Below are positions 24,324 through 36,037 of a stretch of 64,000 nt of DNA, piece by piece (positions within the stretch are counted from its first letter, which is position 1; each line of letters begins with the position of its first letter). The stretch is from Sphaerolaimus hirsutus (Eukaryota > Nematoda > Chromadorea > Monhysterida > Sphaerolaimidae): NCBI GenBank assembly GCA_964036195.1, contig OZ038451.1:9428529-9492528 (forward strand). The letters are read 5' to 3'. Below the pieces are notes generated by a model that saw only the letters and a program-made list of their open reading frames with translations, made no database searches and was not told the origin of the DNA. Made by a program: the position numbers and the translations under genes.

Positions 24324-27300
24324 ATGGGGCCTACATTCGTTACCCTGACCACACTGGCGCTAGCCGGCGGCCTGGCCAGCGGCGCCAGGTGCCAGTCCCA
24401 GACCCTGTAAAATGCCCTGTAAAATGTCAAATGTCATGCAAAGTGTCTAAATCATGTAAAACAAACTGCCATTTTTCCAAAGCATTTTACACGACTTAAG
24501 GCACGTTGCATGACACTTTACATTTTACATGGCATTTTACAGGGTCCGGGACTGCCCCCAGAAGCGCCATCGACCTGTTCTTGTTCCCGCTCGATATCCA
24601 CTTGCTGACCGAGCGCACCGGCACAATCACAGACAATCAGTTTTGCCTGCAAATTCTACTTCCCAGCGATGGACATTACGATGAAAACGACAATATTTTC
24701 AATCTGGCCGCGACCGCGGAAAACGGAAAGATGACAAATTCCGCGCACGACATGCTCGATTCGAGGGTGAAAGTTTTCTCCACCGGTTTACTTTATGTGC
24801 ACTTTCAATTACTGGATTCGTGCATTACCAGGAGGCCATTTGGACAAGTGGCCGTCTGGCAATATAAAATTGGAGAGCAGGTAAATTAATATTTTCTCTT
24901 AATACCCCCAGGGGTTTATTCTTTCAGAGTGTAAATGGGGGGGTAATCGAGGGAGGGATTATTTCGTGGGGGAAATGGTGGGAGGGGTATTCTGAAGGGG
25001 TAGGTATATTATATCGCCAGAATTCGTTTGAACTCCCAGTATTTATTCATTGTTGGTAACGTACGCAAATGTAGAAAATGATGTTTTTAACATGTGTTCT
25101 GCATCACACAGATCACAAACTGCAGTTTTTGGCAATAACATTCTATTTACAATTTCGGGTGGGGGTATTTCGAGGGGTTTTTTCATTAGCTAGCTCAGAC
25201 CGGGGGTATTTCGAGGGAGAGGGGTATTTCAGGGCAATACGGGATAATACGAAAGCAGGCACTAATTTATCGACTCATTTAAATCTTCAAACAAATATCC
25301 TCACTTAGCGCGCCAGCGGACACGCGACCGTCGCCAGCGTGCACTACAACGTCACGTTCAACTACGGCATCTCCCTGTGCCAGTCGTGCGCCATCGGCGG
25401 GACCAACCCTTCCCGCAATGGCAGTTCCCCAAGTGACGACTGCATAGTGTGGTACGCGTTGGTGCTGCCCTTGGCTGGCCTCATTTTGTGCCTGCTCGTG
25501 TGCATAGCGGTCAAGGTGTTCTTCTTTGAGAAGGGCAGTAGGAAGGGTAGAGCCAAGATGACCACGATGAATGGAGGCTCGCCGAACAGGCGTGAGTTTA
25601 TACTTGGTGTTTTTTATTGCATTTTTCGACTTCTGCGTACGTTACAAACAACAAATTAGTACTGGGAGCTGAAAAAAATTCAGGCGAAAAAATAAGCCCC
25701 CCTCGGTTAACCCCCACTGTGAAACAATCACCCCCGGGGGGTATTACGAGGAAATACGGTACCTATTCTCGTGAATGAATTATGGAATTTGTTACATTTT
25801 TACAGGTTTATGGAACTACTAATTTACCTAACCCCATTCATACAACATTATTTATCATGAATTTTAATCCAAATTTCTAAAAAATCTGACTTAAAAAATA
25901 GCTCATCCCCTTGAGCATAATAACCCCTCTCTCTCTCTCTCGAATAACTCTCCATCAAGAGTCTGACGAAAAATATTTCCCCTGGGGCCAGATTTAATTC
26001 TCCCTACAGATTTGTAGGGTAGGGCGTACGCCCGATAGATTTTTTAAAGTTCAGCCGCATCAACGCACATGCACCGAGAGCAAGGCGGTTTGTAAAATAT
26101 ACGAAACCATCCCTTAAGGTCGCCGATATTGCAATATGACGTATATCGCTTCAATTTTGGCCCAGAAATCACTATTTCGTCATTTCTTGGCCGTCTGCCA
26201 ATTCGCTTATTTTATTTTGTCGGGCGGGTTACTCGCATAAGTCGCGCTTTTGTACGCTCGTGCATGCATTTCTTTCTTGTCGCTGCCCTCGTGGTTTCGG
26301 TTGCAGACAGTGAACACTAAAAAAGTGACCACTTGACTACACAAAAGCGCGACTTATGCGAGTAACCCGCCCGACAAAATAAAATAAAAAACGAATTGGC
26401 CGACGGCCAAGAAATGACGAAATCATGATTTCCGTGCCAAAATCGAAGTGATATACGTCATATTGCAATATCGGCGACCTTAAGGGATGGTTTCGTATAT
26501 TTTACAAACCGCTTTGCTTTCGGTGCATGTGCGTTGATGCGGCTGAACTTTAAAAAATCTGTAGGGAGAATTAAATCTGGCCCATGGGTACTTATTCGAG
26601 GATATACGATATCTACATTCAAACAATCATAAATATCTACAAACAATTCCCTCGCACACCAGAGTTGTTAAAAGTACCAAACTTTTCTCAAAGTATACGT
26701 AAACGTAAAGTATTTATTTTTTACTCACCCCCTGAGTACAGAATACGTAAAGTAAATTTTTTTACTTTTACTCGCGAGTAAAAGTACTTTTTCATTCAGA
26801 AAACGTAAACGTGAGTATTTTAGATAATTTTCACCCAAATCGTCAATTTTCAGAACTTTTTGCCTATCTTCAGCAATTTTAGGCTATTTATGTGCTCATA
26901 TGGCCATTTTTGACGATTTTCCCCTATTTTAAACATATTCGCTTTGTTTTTTCACTTAAAACACGATATAAAAGACTACCCGAAATACGTTTTCTGTACT
27001 CGAGTACTTTGAAAATACAATACAATACAATACAATGAAAAAGTATACGTAAAAGCGAGTACTGGTACTTTTTTCTGAGGAAACGTAAACGTATTTACTC
27101 AGTACTCGAGTATACGTATTTTTCGAGTAAAAGTAAATACGTTTTAACAACTATGTCGCACACCCACAGAGCTGATATCGACAGTGGATGGCGCGCGCGA
27201 ATTATGCGACAGAACCGAGTCCAGCCACATTAATGCGACGCCGCTGACGCAAGTGCCCGCCGCCAACTGCACCACCGGCGCCAACTCCGGCGTGGACGGC

Positions 27301-28084
27301 ATCGAGCTGAACAGACCGGCGCCCAAGCCGGCGATCAAAAACAACGGCGGCAAAAGGACAGTGTCCTTTTGTGATCAGCAGTTGCAAAAGAAAGAGAATG
27401 AAGGTGCAGAGTATGAGGCGCGGCTGAGCTTGAGCCAGAGAAGACCGGTCATTATTGCGCACTCTGGTACGTTATTTGGTTATAAATATTTATTTATCAA
27501 TCGGATATGGTGATGTAAAAGCGCCAGAAAGAAGGGCGCCAAGCGCCAATGGCGCCATTCAGAAACAGGGCACCAAGTGCCAGGGTTGCCATGACACCAT
27601 TCAGAGACATGGCGCCAGGCGCCAATGTCGTCATGGCGCGGCGCCCTCAAATGGCAACAGTGCCATGGCACCATTCCATCACTAGGTAATCGGGTCGATA
27701 TAATCGTATAGAATATCTCCAGTCCAGTTCATCTCATTGAATGCAAAAATAAGGAATTTTGAACAAAAATCGAATAAAAATAAAAAATTATTCGCCATTA
27801 ATTCGCCAACAGATCTGCCCGAGAGATGCTCAACCTCCACACCCCACAACCCGGCCGTGAACAATCCCCTCGCCACGCGACGCGACTCGGAGTTCGGCTC
27901 GGCCTACTCGCTCAGCTCGGACACGACGGCGGGCGCGAGCAGGGCCACCGACGACACGTACTACGACGTCGTGTCCGACAGATACCAGAGCGTCAGGTCC
28001 GATTTGGACAAGCTGTCGCTCGACGAAGGTCTGGGCTCGTTCGGAAGCAGCGGCAGCTTCCCGAGAACGCCCACGCCGCGGTGA
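24324..28084 (+). CDS. Signal-peptide, single-span membrane protein (411 aa), unrecognised
   Basis: Exons 24324-24388, 24562-24880, 25309-25591, 27170-27466, 27813-28084; phases 2, 0, 1, 1 are consistent and the stop is TGA. Exon 1 is a signal peptide (MGPTFVTLTTLALAGGLASG). Residues ~22-174 are a lumenal/extracellular domain with an N-glycosylation sequon (NVT) and several cysteines. A membrane span follows at ~175-198 (WYALVLPLAGLILCLLVCIA) and then a ~210-residue cytoplasmic tail rich in Ser/Thr/Asp, with TYYDVVSDRY and LSLDEGLGSFGSSGS. Intron 1 is exactly a Harbinger-like MITE; intron 2 holds a CCGTATTTCC-type element and intron 3 a G-type and a B-type element. Type I topology is inferred. 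I do not recognise the family. Confidence 0.8.
24389..24558. mobile_element. Harbinger-like E-type MITE forming an intron exactly
   Basis: Left end GTGCCAGTCCCAGACCCTG, right end CAGGGTCCGGGACTGCCCC, flanked by CAG (24386-24388 and 24559-24561). Removing the element plus one CAG joins codons GCC-AG|A in frame between the signal peptide and the ectodomain of the membrane protein. Halves are complementary (AATGTCAAATGTCATG type). Confidence 0.88.
24895..25245. mobile_element. CCGTATTTCCTCGAAATACC-type MITE (A-type)
   Basis: GGGGGTATTTCGAGG-like strands at both ends with a TTCTGCATCACACAGATCACAAACTGC interior shared with copies near 29780, 31450 and 35590. It lies in intron 2 of the membrane-protein gene. 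Confidence 0.6.
25985..26582. mobile_element. G-type MITE, long fold-back
   Basis: Starts GGGCCAGATTTAATTCTCCC and ends AGAATTAAATCTGGCC; flanks are CTG and CAT. Arms exceed 200 bp (GCGATATTGCAATATGACG type). A closely similar copy lies at 53591-54211 in a Tudor-gene intron. Confidence 0.75.
26663..27158. mobile_element. B-type MITE ending just before an exon
   Basis: AGTTGTTAAAAGTACC at the left and GTTTTAACAACT at the right, ending 11 bp before exon 4 of the membrane-protein gene. The right end therefore contributes to the acceptor region. Confidence 0.65.
27501..27690. repeat. GGCGCC-rich element
   Basis: GATGTAAAAGCGCC at the left and CCATTCCATCACTAG at the right enclose GGCGCCAAGCGCCAATGGCGCC palindromes. 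It lies in the intron 27467-27812. Confidence 0.55.
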
Positions 28085-29312
28085 TATGCAAATTTATTCT
28101 ACCGTAAATTCTCTAATTATACGACTGTCGCATTATTGTTTTCAGCACATTTTTAGGGGTCACACTTTTGGTTAGATATCATTAATAGGGAGGGTCGCAT
28201 TTTTTTTGTCTCAACTCAACGACTCAACTGTCTACACGACTGTGTGACCATGACATTGTAAAGGTTTTTCAAGGCGTAGAAGGAAGAAAAGGGAGAAAAG
28301 TCGCTCAAACTTGGCAAGTGAAAAATAGCTCAAAATTTATTCGACGTGGGGGTCGCAGTATACTCACACAATGTGCCCAAAAAGGTCGAACTACGGCAGG
28401 GGTCACTTTATTGAAGGGGGTCGTAATAATAGAGAATTTACGGTAAGTGATTATTATCCGCTTTTGACAGCGCAAAGTGCCACAACGCCCACCCCTTAAT
28501 CCGTTGCTCAACATAAAATTCAGGGCTCACTTCCTGATTTAGTTTTACTCGAAACGCATCATTTTCGCTTATGTTTAATTGTGAAAGAATCATATATTTG
28601 GAAGTCACACATAAATATATTTGCAACTATTATGATTATGACTACTTAAAACATTATCTATGAATATTAATGAAATGAACCACGTTTATTTGCACCTAGG
28701 GCGCGGAACAACAACAGCAATGCGATGGAATCACGCACCTCTCTTGAATGGCACGGGGCGCTGTTTGATTAGCCCGACAATTTGTTTCGGGCTGCCCGAT
28801 AAATTTCATCTGAATTTAACAATGGGATTGGGAAAGAAACATATTCAAATGCGACCCGTTTTTCGAAATGACCTACATATGTAGTTGAGCAGATCATGGG
28901 TAAAATATATAAACTAGGTATCACTTAACTAAATAGAGTTGAACCTTGGGTGTCATGTCAACTTTTAGTTTTCCAGCCGCTGAATTTCTTCCATTTCTTT
29001 TCCGTCTTTCCAGCTCATTTTCCGTTTTCCGGCAAATTTTCAGTTTTTTACGCCTCATTTTCTTTTTTTTCGCCTCATTTTCCACTTTCTGTTTTCTGTT
29101 CCAGGTTTTTCAATTATGCAATTTCTTCCTTCTCCGGCAAAATTTCTGCAAAGTTTTTCCGTTCCCCTCAAAATCTTTGATATTTTGCTTTCCGTTTTCC
29201 GGCATAGAATTTTTCAGTTTTTCGTTTTCCGTCGAGTCAAAAATTTTCCGTTTCCGTTTGCCAGAAGTGCAAAAAATGTTTCATGTCACTTTTCCTAAAA
29301 ATTTTTTTGACA
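28085..29312. other. 3' flank of membrane-protein gene; repeats, no supported gene
   Basis: About 28100-28445 is a fold-back with TACCGTAAATTCTCTAATTAT-like ends. 28947-29310 is a GGGTGTCA..TTTTTTGACA element with a TTTTCCGTTTTCC interior, related to 6089-6702. An open frame at 28660-28884 lacks splice support. Confidence 0.45.
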
Positions 29313-30419
29313 AAGTTGCACCGCCATTCAGAACCACAGTAAATCAGGCATCCTCAATTCCAGTTACAATAATGAATAGAGCTGCCAGAGAAAAACTACA
29401 AGGCTAATTCAATTTTTCAACAGGCAATGGACGGTAAATTTTGTTTGCCCACTACTCCAATGCATTAAAATCTGACTGCAGAGAGTCTGGCCAAGGCAAA
29501 AATCGAAAACGATATGTATTTAGGTAGGTACCGTATTTCCTCGAAATACCCCCCGGGGGTGATTGTTTCATAGTGGTCCCGAGAGAGGGGGGGTTAAACG
29601 AGGGGGGGGGGGTATTTCGAGGGGGGGGTTATTATTTCACAAGAAAATTTTTGAAAACAAAGTACGAAATTGTCGTCTGAAACGTACGCAGACGTCGAAA
29701 AATGCAACAAAAACTGCCATTTATAAGGTTCTGTAGACTAATATTAGTACGTAGATGGTATAAACACTGTTCTAACGTGATTCCGACATTGTTTTAACGT
29801 GTGTTCTGCACTACGCAGAACATAAACTGCCGTATTTGTCATGTACGTTCTCTTTACACTCAATTTGGGGGGGGGGTATTTCGAGGGGGGGTGATTGTTT
29901 CATAGTGGTCTCGAGAGGGGGGGGGGGGTCAAACGAGGGGGGGTATTTCAAGGGGGGGGGGTATTTCGAGGAAATACGGTATACTACATGGAAAGCGAAC
30001 AGGGACAATCTGTCACCGGAGAGAACGCAGCCAACCAGGAGCCAGTTCCGTAAGTGGTAAAGTAAAAAGGAAAACTTTCCTCTTCAATTTACTCTACTCT
30101 TCACTTTTTACTTTACCTACTCTTAAATTTTCCACTTGTGGAACGAGCACCAGGGGGCAGTCACAAAGTGTGAACTGTGTATCCAAATCTTTTTTTTTTG
30201 TATCTAGCTCGTATGTTTTTGTATCCAGATCTTTGGGACTGCCCCCTGGCGCTAGTTCCACAGGTGGAAAATGTAAGAGTGAAGTAAAAAGTTAAGAGTA
30301 GAGTAAAGAGTCAAAGTGAACAGTGAAGAGTACAGTTCCCTTTTTACTGTATCACTTGCAGAACTGGCCCCAGGATTTCAAGATTAAATAAATATTTCGA
30401 CAGTGCGATTTGTGTTTGA
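29313..30419 (+). CDS. Doubtful small coiled-coil gene
   Basis: Candidate exons: about 29313-29393 (..IMNRAAREKLQ), a micro-exon 29414-29423 (GCAATGGACG), 29482-29523 (ESLAKAKIENDMYL), 29996-30038 (ANRDNLSPERTQPTR) and 30374-30419 (ISRLNKYFDSAICV, then TGA). From the micro-exon onward the phases agree (1, 1, 2), and the joined piece looks like a helical, charged protein. The first junction (after ..KLQ) has no GT donor, so the 5' part is unproven. Intron 29524-29995 is filled by CCGTATTTCC-type elements. The last intron is a composite of three Harbinger-like MITEs. No family recognised. Confidence 0.35.
30039..30370. mobile_element. Composite of three Harbinger-like MITEs between candidate exons
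   Basis: D-type 30039-30150, short E-like 30154-30245 and D-type 30249-30370, separated by CAG/CTG trinucleotides. The outer left end is GAGCC, not GT. An inner donor, C|gtaagtgg at 30050, and an inner acceptor, cacttgcag, exist within the ends. Splicing with outer or inner sites gives two different in-frame C-termini. Confidence 0.65.
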
Positions 30420-30878
30420 GTATGTACTCCGGTTGGCTAGTCAGATCAATGTCGCTGCAAAAAAATAAATTATTCAGTGTTTATACTCCGTGACCGAGAA
30501 AAATTAAGTAATTTTTTGTACAACATTTTTCTACCGGGCGTGATTGCATATTATTGGCGCCGGACGAAAAAAAATCGGGGTGTAAAAAGAACAAACACGA
30601 TAAATACCAGATATTAGGTGGACTTTGTCATCCTCAACGAGTCAAAAAATCGCGTATTTAAATCGTCTAAAGTAAACAGGCATTGACGCACTGTGATTTA
30701 GCCCATGTATAGCCATGGATAAAGATTGCCAACGTTCAATTTTCCGCCTACGCTAGCATAAACAGTCGACAACGGGACAAAACTGTGTTCAAACAGGCAC
30801 TACAAATTTAGAATCACGCCTGAAACAGTTCAAGTCTAGACTTGTCTATTGTGTAGCCCGTGCATAATTTTCACTGCC

Positions 30879-33800
30879 ATGGCAAGGGCGCTGGACACAT
30901 GGAAGAAAATGGTCATGAGCAAGTTGGTTTAGAGTGGATTTTTTATGTTCACATCAGAATGGTTCGATTTGCCATTTATATATTTGGTTCAAGGAGATAT
31001 CTTAATATGTGTTTCAGTTACATTGTTCCATCCCTCCAAAAATACCTTATTTTCATATGTAGGCAGACATCTCGCGGCTATCGAGACATAAAGAATGGAT
31101 CTTTTTTACAGAAATCATTCCTTATAATGCTATCCCATGGCTCCACAGCCATTCTACGGCTAAATTTACCACCACAAAGTACTGGCAATTGTCTGATACC
31201 GTATTACCTCGAAATACCCCCAGGGGGTTTATTATTTCGCCAGCAAAATTTGAGGGGGGGATTATTCGAGGGGGGGGGTTATTCGAGGGGGGGGGGGTCT
31301 ATTATTTCGCCAGAAATTTTCGGAAATTCCCCATACGCAGACGTAGAAAAATCGAACAATCACATAGATTTATGTGTTTATAGGCATATATTACTGTATA
31401 TACACAAAAACCCTTCCCTAACGTCACTTAATCATCAGTGTTAACGTGTGTTCTGCATAGTACAGATCACAAACTGCGGTATTTGTCATGTACGTTCACG
31501 TTACACTCAATTTTAGGGGGGTATTTCGAGGGGGGGGGTTTATTATTTCCTCAGCCGAAATTTAGGGGGGGTATTTCGAGGGGGGGGGGGGTTAATTCAA
31601 GGGGGGGGATAATTCGAGGTAATACGGTATACATGATCCATAACCATATTTGCGAGCTTTTTAAAAAACCCGTTCATAAAAAAAAACTACGTTTTTTATG
31701 TTTTTGTCTTTAAAGAAACAGGGTCGTTAAAAAACATTTTTTTGGCCATCCCTCCCTACACATAATGGAGCATTTTTAGCAGATTTTGTCCCAATTTTCA
31801 CTCAAAATCACTAATTTTCATTACTTTTTGCCTATTTTCACCTCCAAACTGACTAGTTCATGTGATTTTTGCCTATTTTCTGTTATACGTTTTAACAACT
31901 ATGCTGCACACCTAATATTACAAGTGCATCACATATGCCAAACCCTCAGAAACCAACCAAAATTTGAGTACGACGCGGAGTTTCCTGACATCAAACCAAA
32001 CCATAGATTCAAAATATAGGTAGACATTTTTGTGTATAATTAATGCAAATTCTTACATTCACCGCGCAGATCTGTCCTGATAGCAGTATCGCTGGGCATC
32101 CTGATCAATGCCATATTCATACTGTTATTCATCGTTGCCGGGCTGGTGGGCGTGCTGGTGCCACTCCGAACCCTGTAAAATGCCCTGCAAAATATAAAAT
32201 GTCATGTAAAGTGCCAAAAGCCGTTTACCATTTCACAGACTAATTTTACTTGATCTTCAACACTTAGCATGACATTTTACATTTTCCAGGATATTTTACA
32301 GGGTCCGGGAGTGCCCCCCGATCTTCGTGGTGATCCTATTACTCGCGTGCGGACTGGCCGGCGTTTACTTCGCTTTCTGCATCAAGAGAAACAGAAACGT
32401 TCAAGCGGCGGCGGATGGGCCAGTCAAAGTGCACGTTGAAAATGTGAGTCTCGTGTGAACTCTTTTAACTTTAAACTCTTTCATTCTTAACTATATAAAA
32501 GGTACAGATTTAGATCTTCTTTGCGCCAGGATACAGTCCCCGAGCCCTGTAAAGCGTTAAGTCAAGTGTCACGTGTCATGTGAACTGAAGTGTCACAAAA
32601 ACAAAAAAGAAAAGATTTTATTACTGCACTTTGCATGACAATTGACACTTTACATTTGCCATGAAAATTGAGAGTTTTGCGAGACATTTTACATTTTACG
32701 GGGCTTGGGACTGCCACCAGTAGCATTTAAGTATTTATTTTATTACACACCTATTCACTTATACTCGGCGAACAGCACACCTAGTATGAAAACCCACCAT
32801 AATTTGATGAATAAAATCATGTGATAATTTTCATAATTAATTATTCCATAGTAAAAACGAAATATTATGATGAAAAAAATGTATAATTTTTGGTTCATTA
32901 TTCAGGCGGGATATGGTAGGTATTCATAACAAGTGTGATGTCCGCCGAGTATACCTAAAAATTCAGAAGCTAGTGCCGTCAACAAAGCCGACGGAAAATG
33001 AAAGGCCAATTGACGCGGGCAGCATGCGGGACGACCAAAGCATGAAACTCAGTCACTCAGAGCTCAACGTGACCAGTGGGCAGCTGGTGCTCAGCCAACA
33101 TCCGGACCATGGTCAGTTGGGTTGTGATCGATCTTTCCGTGGACCATGTCTAAAATAATTGCATGGATTCAAAGCTTGAAATGGCCAGATTCAATACGAA
33201 AAGTACTCTATATCAAATACATAGCGTATTTGCTCGAATAATTCCCCTGGGGAATAACTTTTCCATCAAGCTTTTTGGGGGGAGGGTCTATTGCAGCCAC
33301 GCACACTAGTACCGTATCGAAAGTTGGGAAAAAGTCATAAATCTGTACATGTTTTCTGATCGCCGTCAACAATAGTTGACAGATTCATCATTGTGGTAAA
33401 CTCAAATGATCCAAAAACGGATTCACCAGTTCCCCAAAGTTCAGTGGTGTACTGTGCACAGTGCCATTCAAGCGGACGAATAATTATTTCGTCACAATTT
33501 TCAAGCACGTTTCTATCAACCAATTCTACAAAATATGCATTTATTACACAGTAACACACCATTTTTGTTCAAACTGGGTCTGGATGTAACAAATTGATCA
33601 TATGCCGTAAGAGGTGAATTCTTTTTTGCTCAATCGAATTACGGGGGGAATTATTCGAGCAACTACCGCATTCATGTACAGTCCGATACCAGACTAGTTA
33701 ATAAAGTAGGTAACTCTAAATCCGTGCAGTTAAACACAAACACATCCAACCACATCTAAACCAAATGAAACCTAACCCACCCAGTAGAAATCACGCCGCT

Positions 33801-36037
33801 GTCCCTAAGCGAGCTGGTGTACGAGCCGTTGAGCCTGTCCGAGGTGGCCCACGAGCAGATGAAGTTGGCGCGCGGCCACGGCAAGGACTTTTGGAGGCAG
33901 CCCGTGTCGCACGACAGCAACGATTGGGTGCAGCTGGAGGACGAGTTGAAGGATGGGTCGCCTATGCCGCTGGTTGGTGGAGATACACATGGGGGGGGCT
34001 GTCCAAGCCCTGTGAAGTGTAAAGTCAAGTGTCAAGTTTAGAGTTTTAAAAAAATTTTTTTAACAAGCTGTGATATGTTAGTGTAGTATATAATAACCAG
34101 TCAATGTGCCTCCACATACTTCTACAGTGTGTGTGTGATACATCGCTGCCAATGTAAATACTAGCGTTCTCTTTTAACCTTATTTGAGTACTATTCCATG
34201 CCCAACTCCAGTTGAAGTCACAAACGTTTGGCAAAAGGCGATGTATGTAAAAAAAGACAACATAAAATGGATATTTTAGACAGAAATCATCACTTATAAT
34301 GCTATCCCATGGCTCTATAGCCATTCTATAGCTATATATAACATCACAAAGTATTCCACTTGTCTGATATACCTGTACGTGTTGACTCATAAGTAGGGTT
34401 GGCACAAAAAATCAAGGGGTGGAAACTGATTTTAATTTTAAAAAATCAAAATGAAAAATTTCTGGTAGACTTGCACTAGGTATTTTGCAATTTTTTGTGC
34501 GCAATTTCCAATACACATTACCATTGGTGGTGTTTTCATGGATTTTGGAGCATTTTTAGTGTAAAAGATTGCATTTATTCATGCTACGGTGTAATTATAA
34601 GCCGTGGTATGCTAGTGTAGTATATAATATCCAGCCAATGTGCTCCTACATACTTCTACAGTATGTAGCATCACTGACAATGTATTAGCTTTCTCTTACA
34701 GCCTTATTTAAGCACTATTCCATGCTCAACTTCACTTGAAGTCACGAACGTTCGACAAAAGGCGATATACGTAATAAGTCGGCGTAAAATGGGTATTTTT
34801 GAAAGAAATCACTGCTTATAATACTATCCCATGACTCCAGTCATAATATGACCACAATAGACATAACAATACATTGTCTGACACTTAACATAAACATATT
34901 TTTTCTCTATACCCCTATTTTGGGCGATTTAAAAAATCTGATTTTAATTTAAAAAATCAATTTTTTTTAAAAAAATCAAGGCTTTAAAAAAAATTTGATG
35001 TTTTTCCAACCCTACTCATAAGCATATCCGGGAGGTTTTGAAAAGTTTAAAAAACCCTTTTTTAAACATTGTTTTTTTTTTACCAGCAGGTCATTGAAAA
35101 TTTTTTTCTCCATCCCTGTCAAGTGTCATGTAAAATGTCAATTGTAATGAAAAATGTAGTCTCAATTGCCATTCAAAGTTCACCACCTTATAAAATAATG
35201 TCTTTTTGTTTTGATTGACACTTTACTTTACACTTTACAAGTCTTAGGACGGCCACTTCGAGGCAGTCCTGCACACTGTTAAGTGTCAACTGTCACGCAA
35301 AATTTCATGAAAATTTGTCAAGTCTCATGCAGAGTCAAAAGTATACCGTATTTCCTCGAAATACCCCCCGGGGGTGATTGTTTCAGAGTGAGAATTTTGA
35401 GGGGGGTATTTCGACGGGGGGGGGCTTATTATTTCGCCAGCAATTTTTTGAAATCCCGGTACAAATTTGTCGTTTGTAACGTACGCAGACGTCGAAAAAT
35501 ACATCAATGAACACCATGTAGTAGAGTCTATACACTTACATAAGTATGTAGATGGTATAAAAAGGTTCTAACGTAACACAGTGGTTCTTTTTAACGTCTG
35601 TTCTGCATTGCCCGGATCACAAACCGCAGCTTTAGTCATGTATGTTCCCTTTACATACAATTAGGGGGGTATTTCGAGGGGGTGGGTAATTACTTCAGTG
35701 TCCATTTTGAGGGAGGTATTTTGAGACGGGGGTATTTCGAGGAAATACGGTAGTAATTATACCTTTCCTTTTTTGATTGACATTTTACAGTGGACCCATA
35801 ATTCCAATGCCTAGTGAACTTTTCACAGTACATTCACGCACCCAAAAAAGCACACTCAATACAACCCACACACAGCCACGCATTACCCTCCTCAACGAGG
35901 AAACTGCAACCGAACACACAAACAACCAGGACCAAGTCCACCCAGAGGAGAAACGCTTCGAGGACAGCGCCGTGCAGACCAGGCACCTGGTGCACAGCTC
36001 CAACGGCTTGGAGAAGAGCCCCACCTGCACCTTCTAG
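30879..36037 (+). CDS. Two-span membrane protein with long cytoplasmic tail (about 276 aa), unrecognised
   Basis: Exons 30879-30926, 31925-32019, 32070-32174, 32302-32443, 32967-33111, 33785-33972, 35930-36037; phases 0, 2, 2, 0, 1, 0 agree and the frame ends TAG. The N-terminus is basic (MARALDTWKKMVMSK), followed by a Ser/Thr/Asn-rich stretch. Span 1 is ~49-78 (LIAVSLGILINAIFILLFIV), a 12-residue loop follows, then span 2 at ~90-110 (IFVVILLLACGLAGVYFAFC), KRNRN, and an acidic tail. The loop is encoded by transposon terminal repeats; the ancestral protein probably had one continuous hydrophobic hairpin. The exon-6 donor could instead be at 34011 (same phase), and the last exon may start as early as about 35794, so the tail is uncertain. 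No family recognised. Confidence 0.68.
31195..31632. mobile_element. A-type MITE in intron 1 of the two-span protein gene
   Basis: ACCGTATTACCTCGAAATAC at the left, AATTCGAGGTAATACGGT at the right, with G-runs internal to each end. An apparent 194-codon frame across 30860-31444 is exon 1 read through into this repeat. Confidence 0.7.
32158..32317. mobile_element. E-type MITE in coding sequence, spliced by its inner signals
   Basis: Flanked by CTG (32155-32157) and CCG (32318-32320, presumably a mutated CTG). A CTG site yields no AG at the right border, so the outer acceptor is absent. Inner donor CCCT|gtaaaa and inner acceptor ttttacag|GGTCC give phase 2/2 and keep the downstream frame, retaining 36 nt (12 codons) of terminal repeat and flank. 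Confidence 0.75.
32530..32717. mobile_element. E-type MITE within an intron
   Basis: CAG-flanked (32527-32529, 32718-32720), ends GATACAGTCCCCGAGCCCTG and GGGCTTGGGACTGCCAC. It lies inside the intron 32444-32966 rather than defining it. Confidence 0.65.
33990..35266. mobile_element. Three-level transposon nest
   Basis: An E-type element (left GGGCTGTCCAAGCCCTGTG, right ACAAGTCTTAGGACGGCC) is interrupted by a poly-A/T element (about 34040-35115). That is interrupted in turn by a TAGGGTTGG..CCAACCCTA element at 34394-35014 with perfect duplication CTCATAAG (34386-34393, 35015-35022). A further E-type copy carrying an A-type insertion follows to about 35790. Confidence 0.72.

Noticed and set aside
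30860-31444. 194-codon plus-strand open frame
   Set aside because: It is exon 1 of the two-span protein gene in another frame, running into a CCGTATTACC MITE; no splice or homology support.
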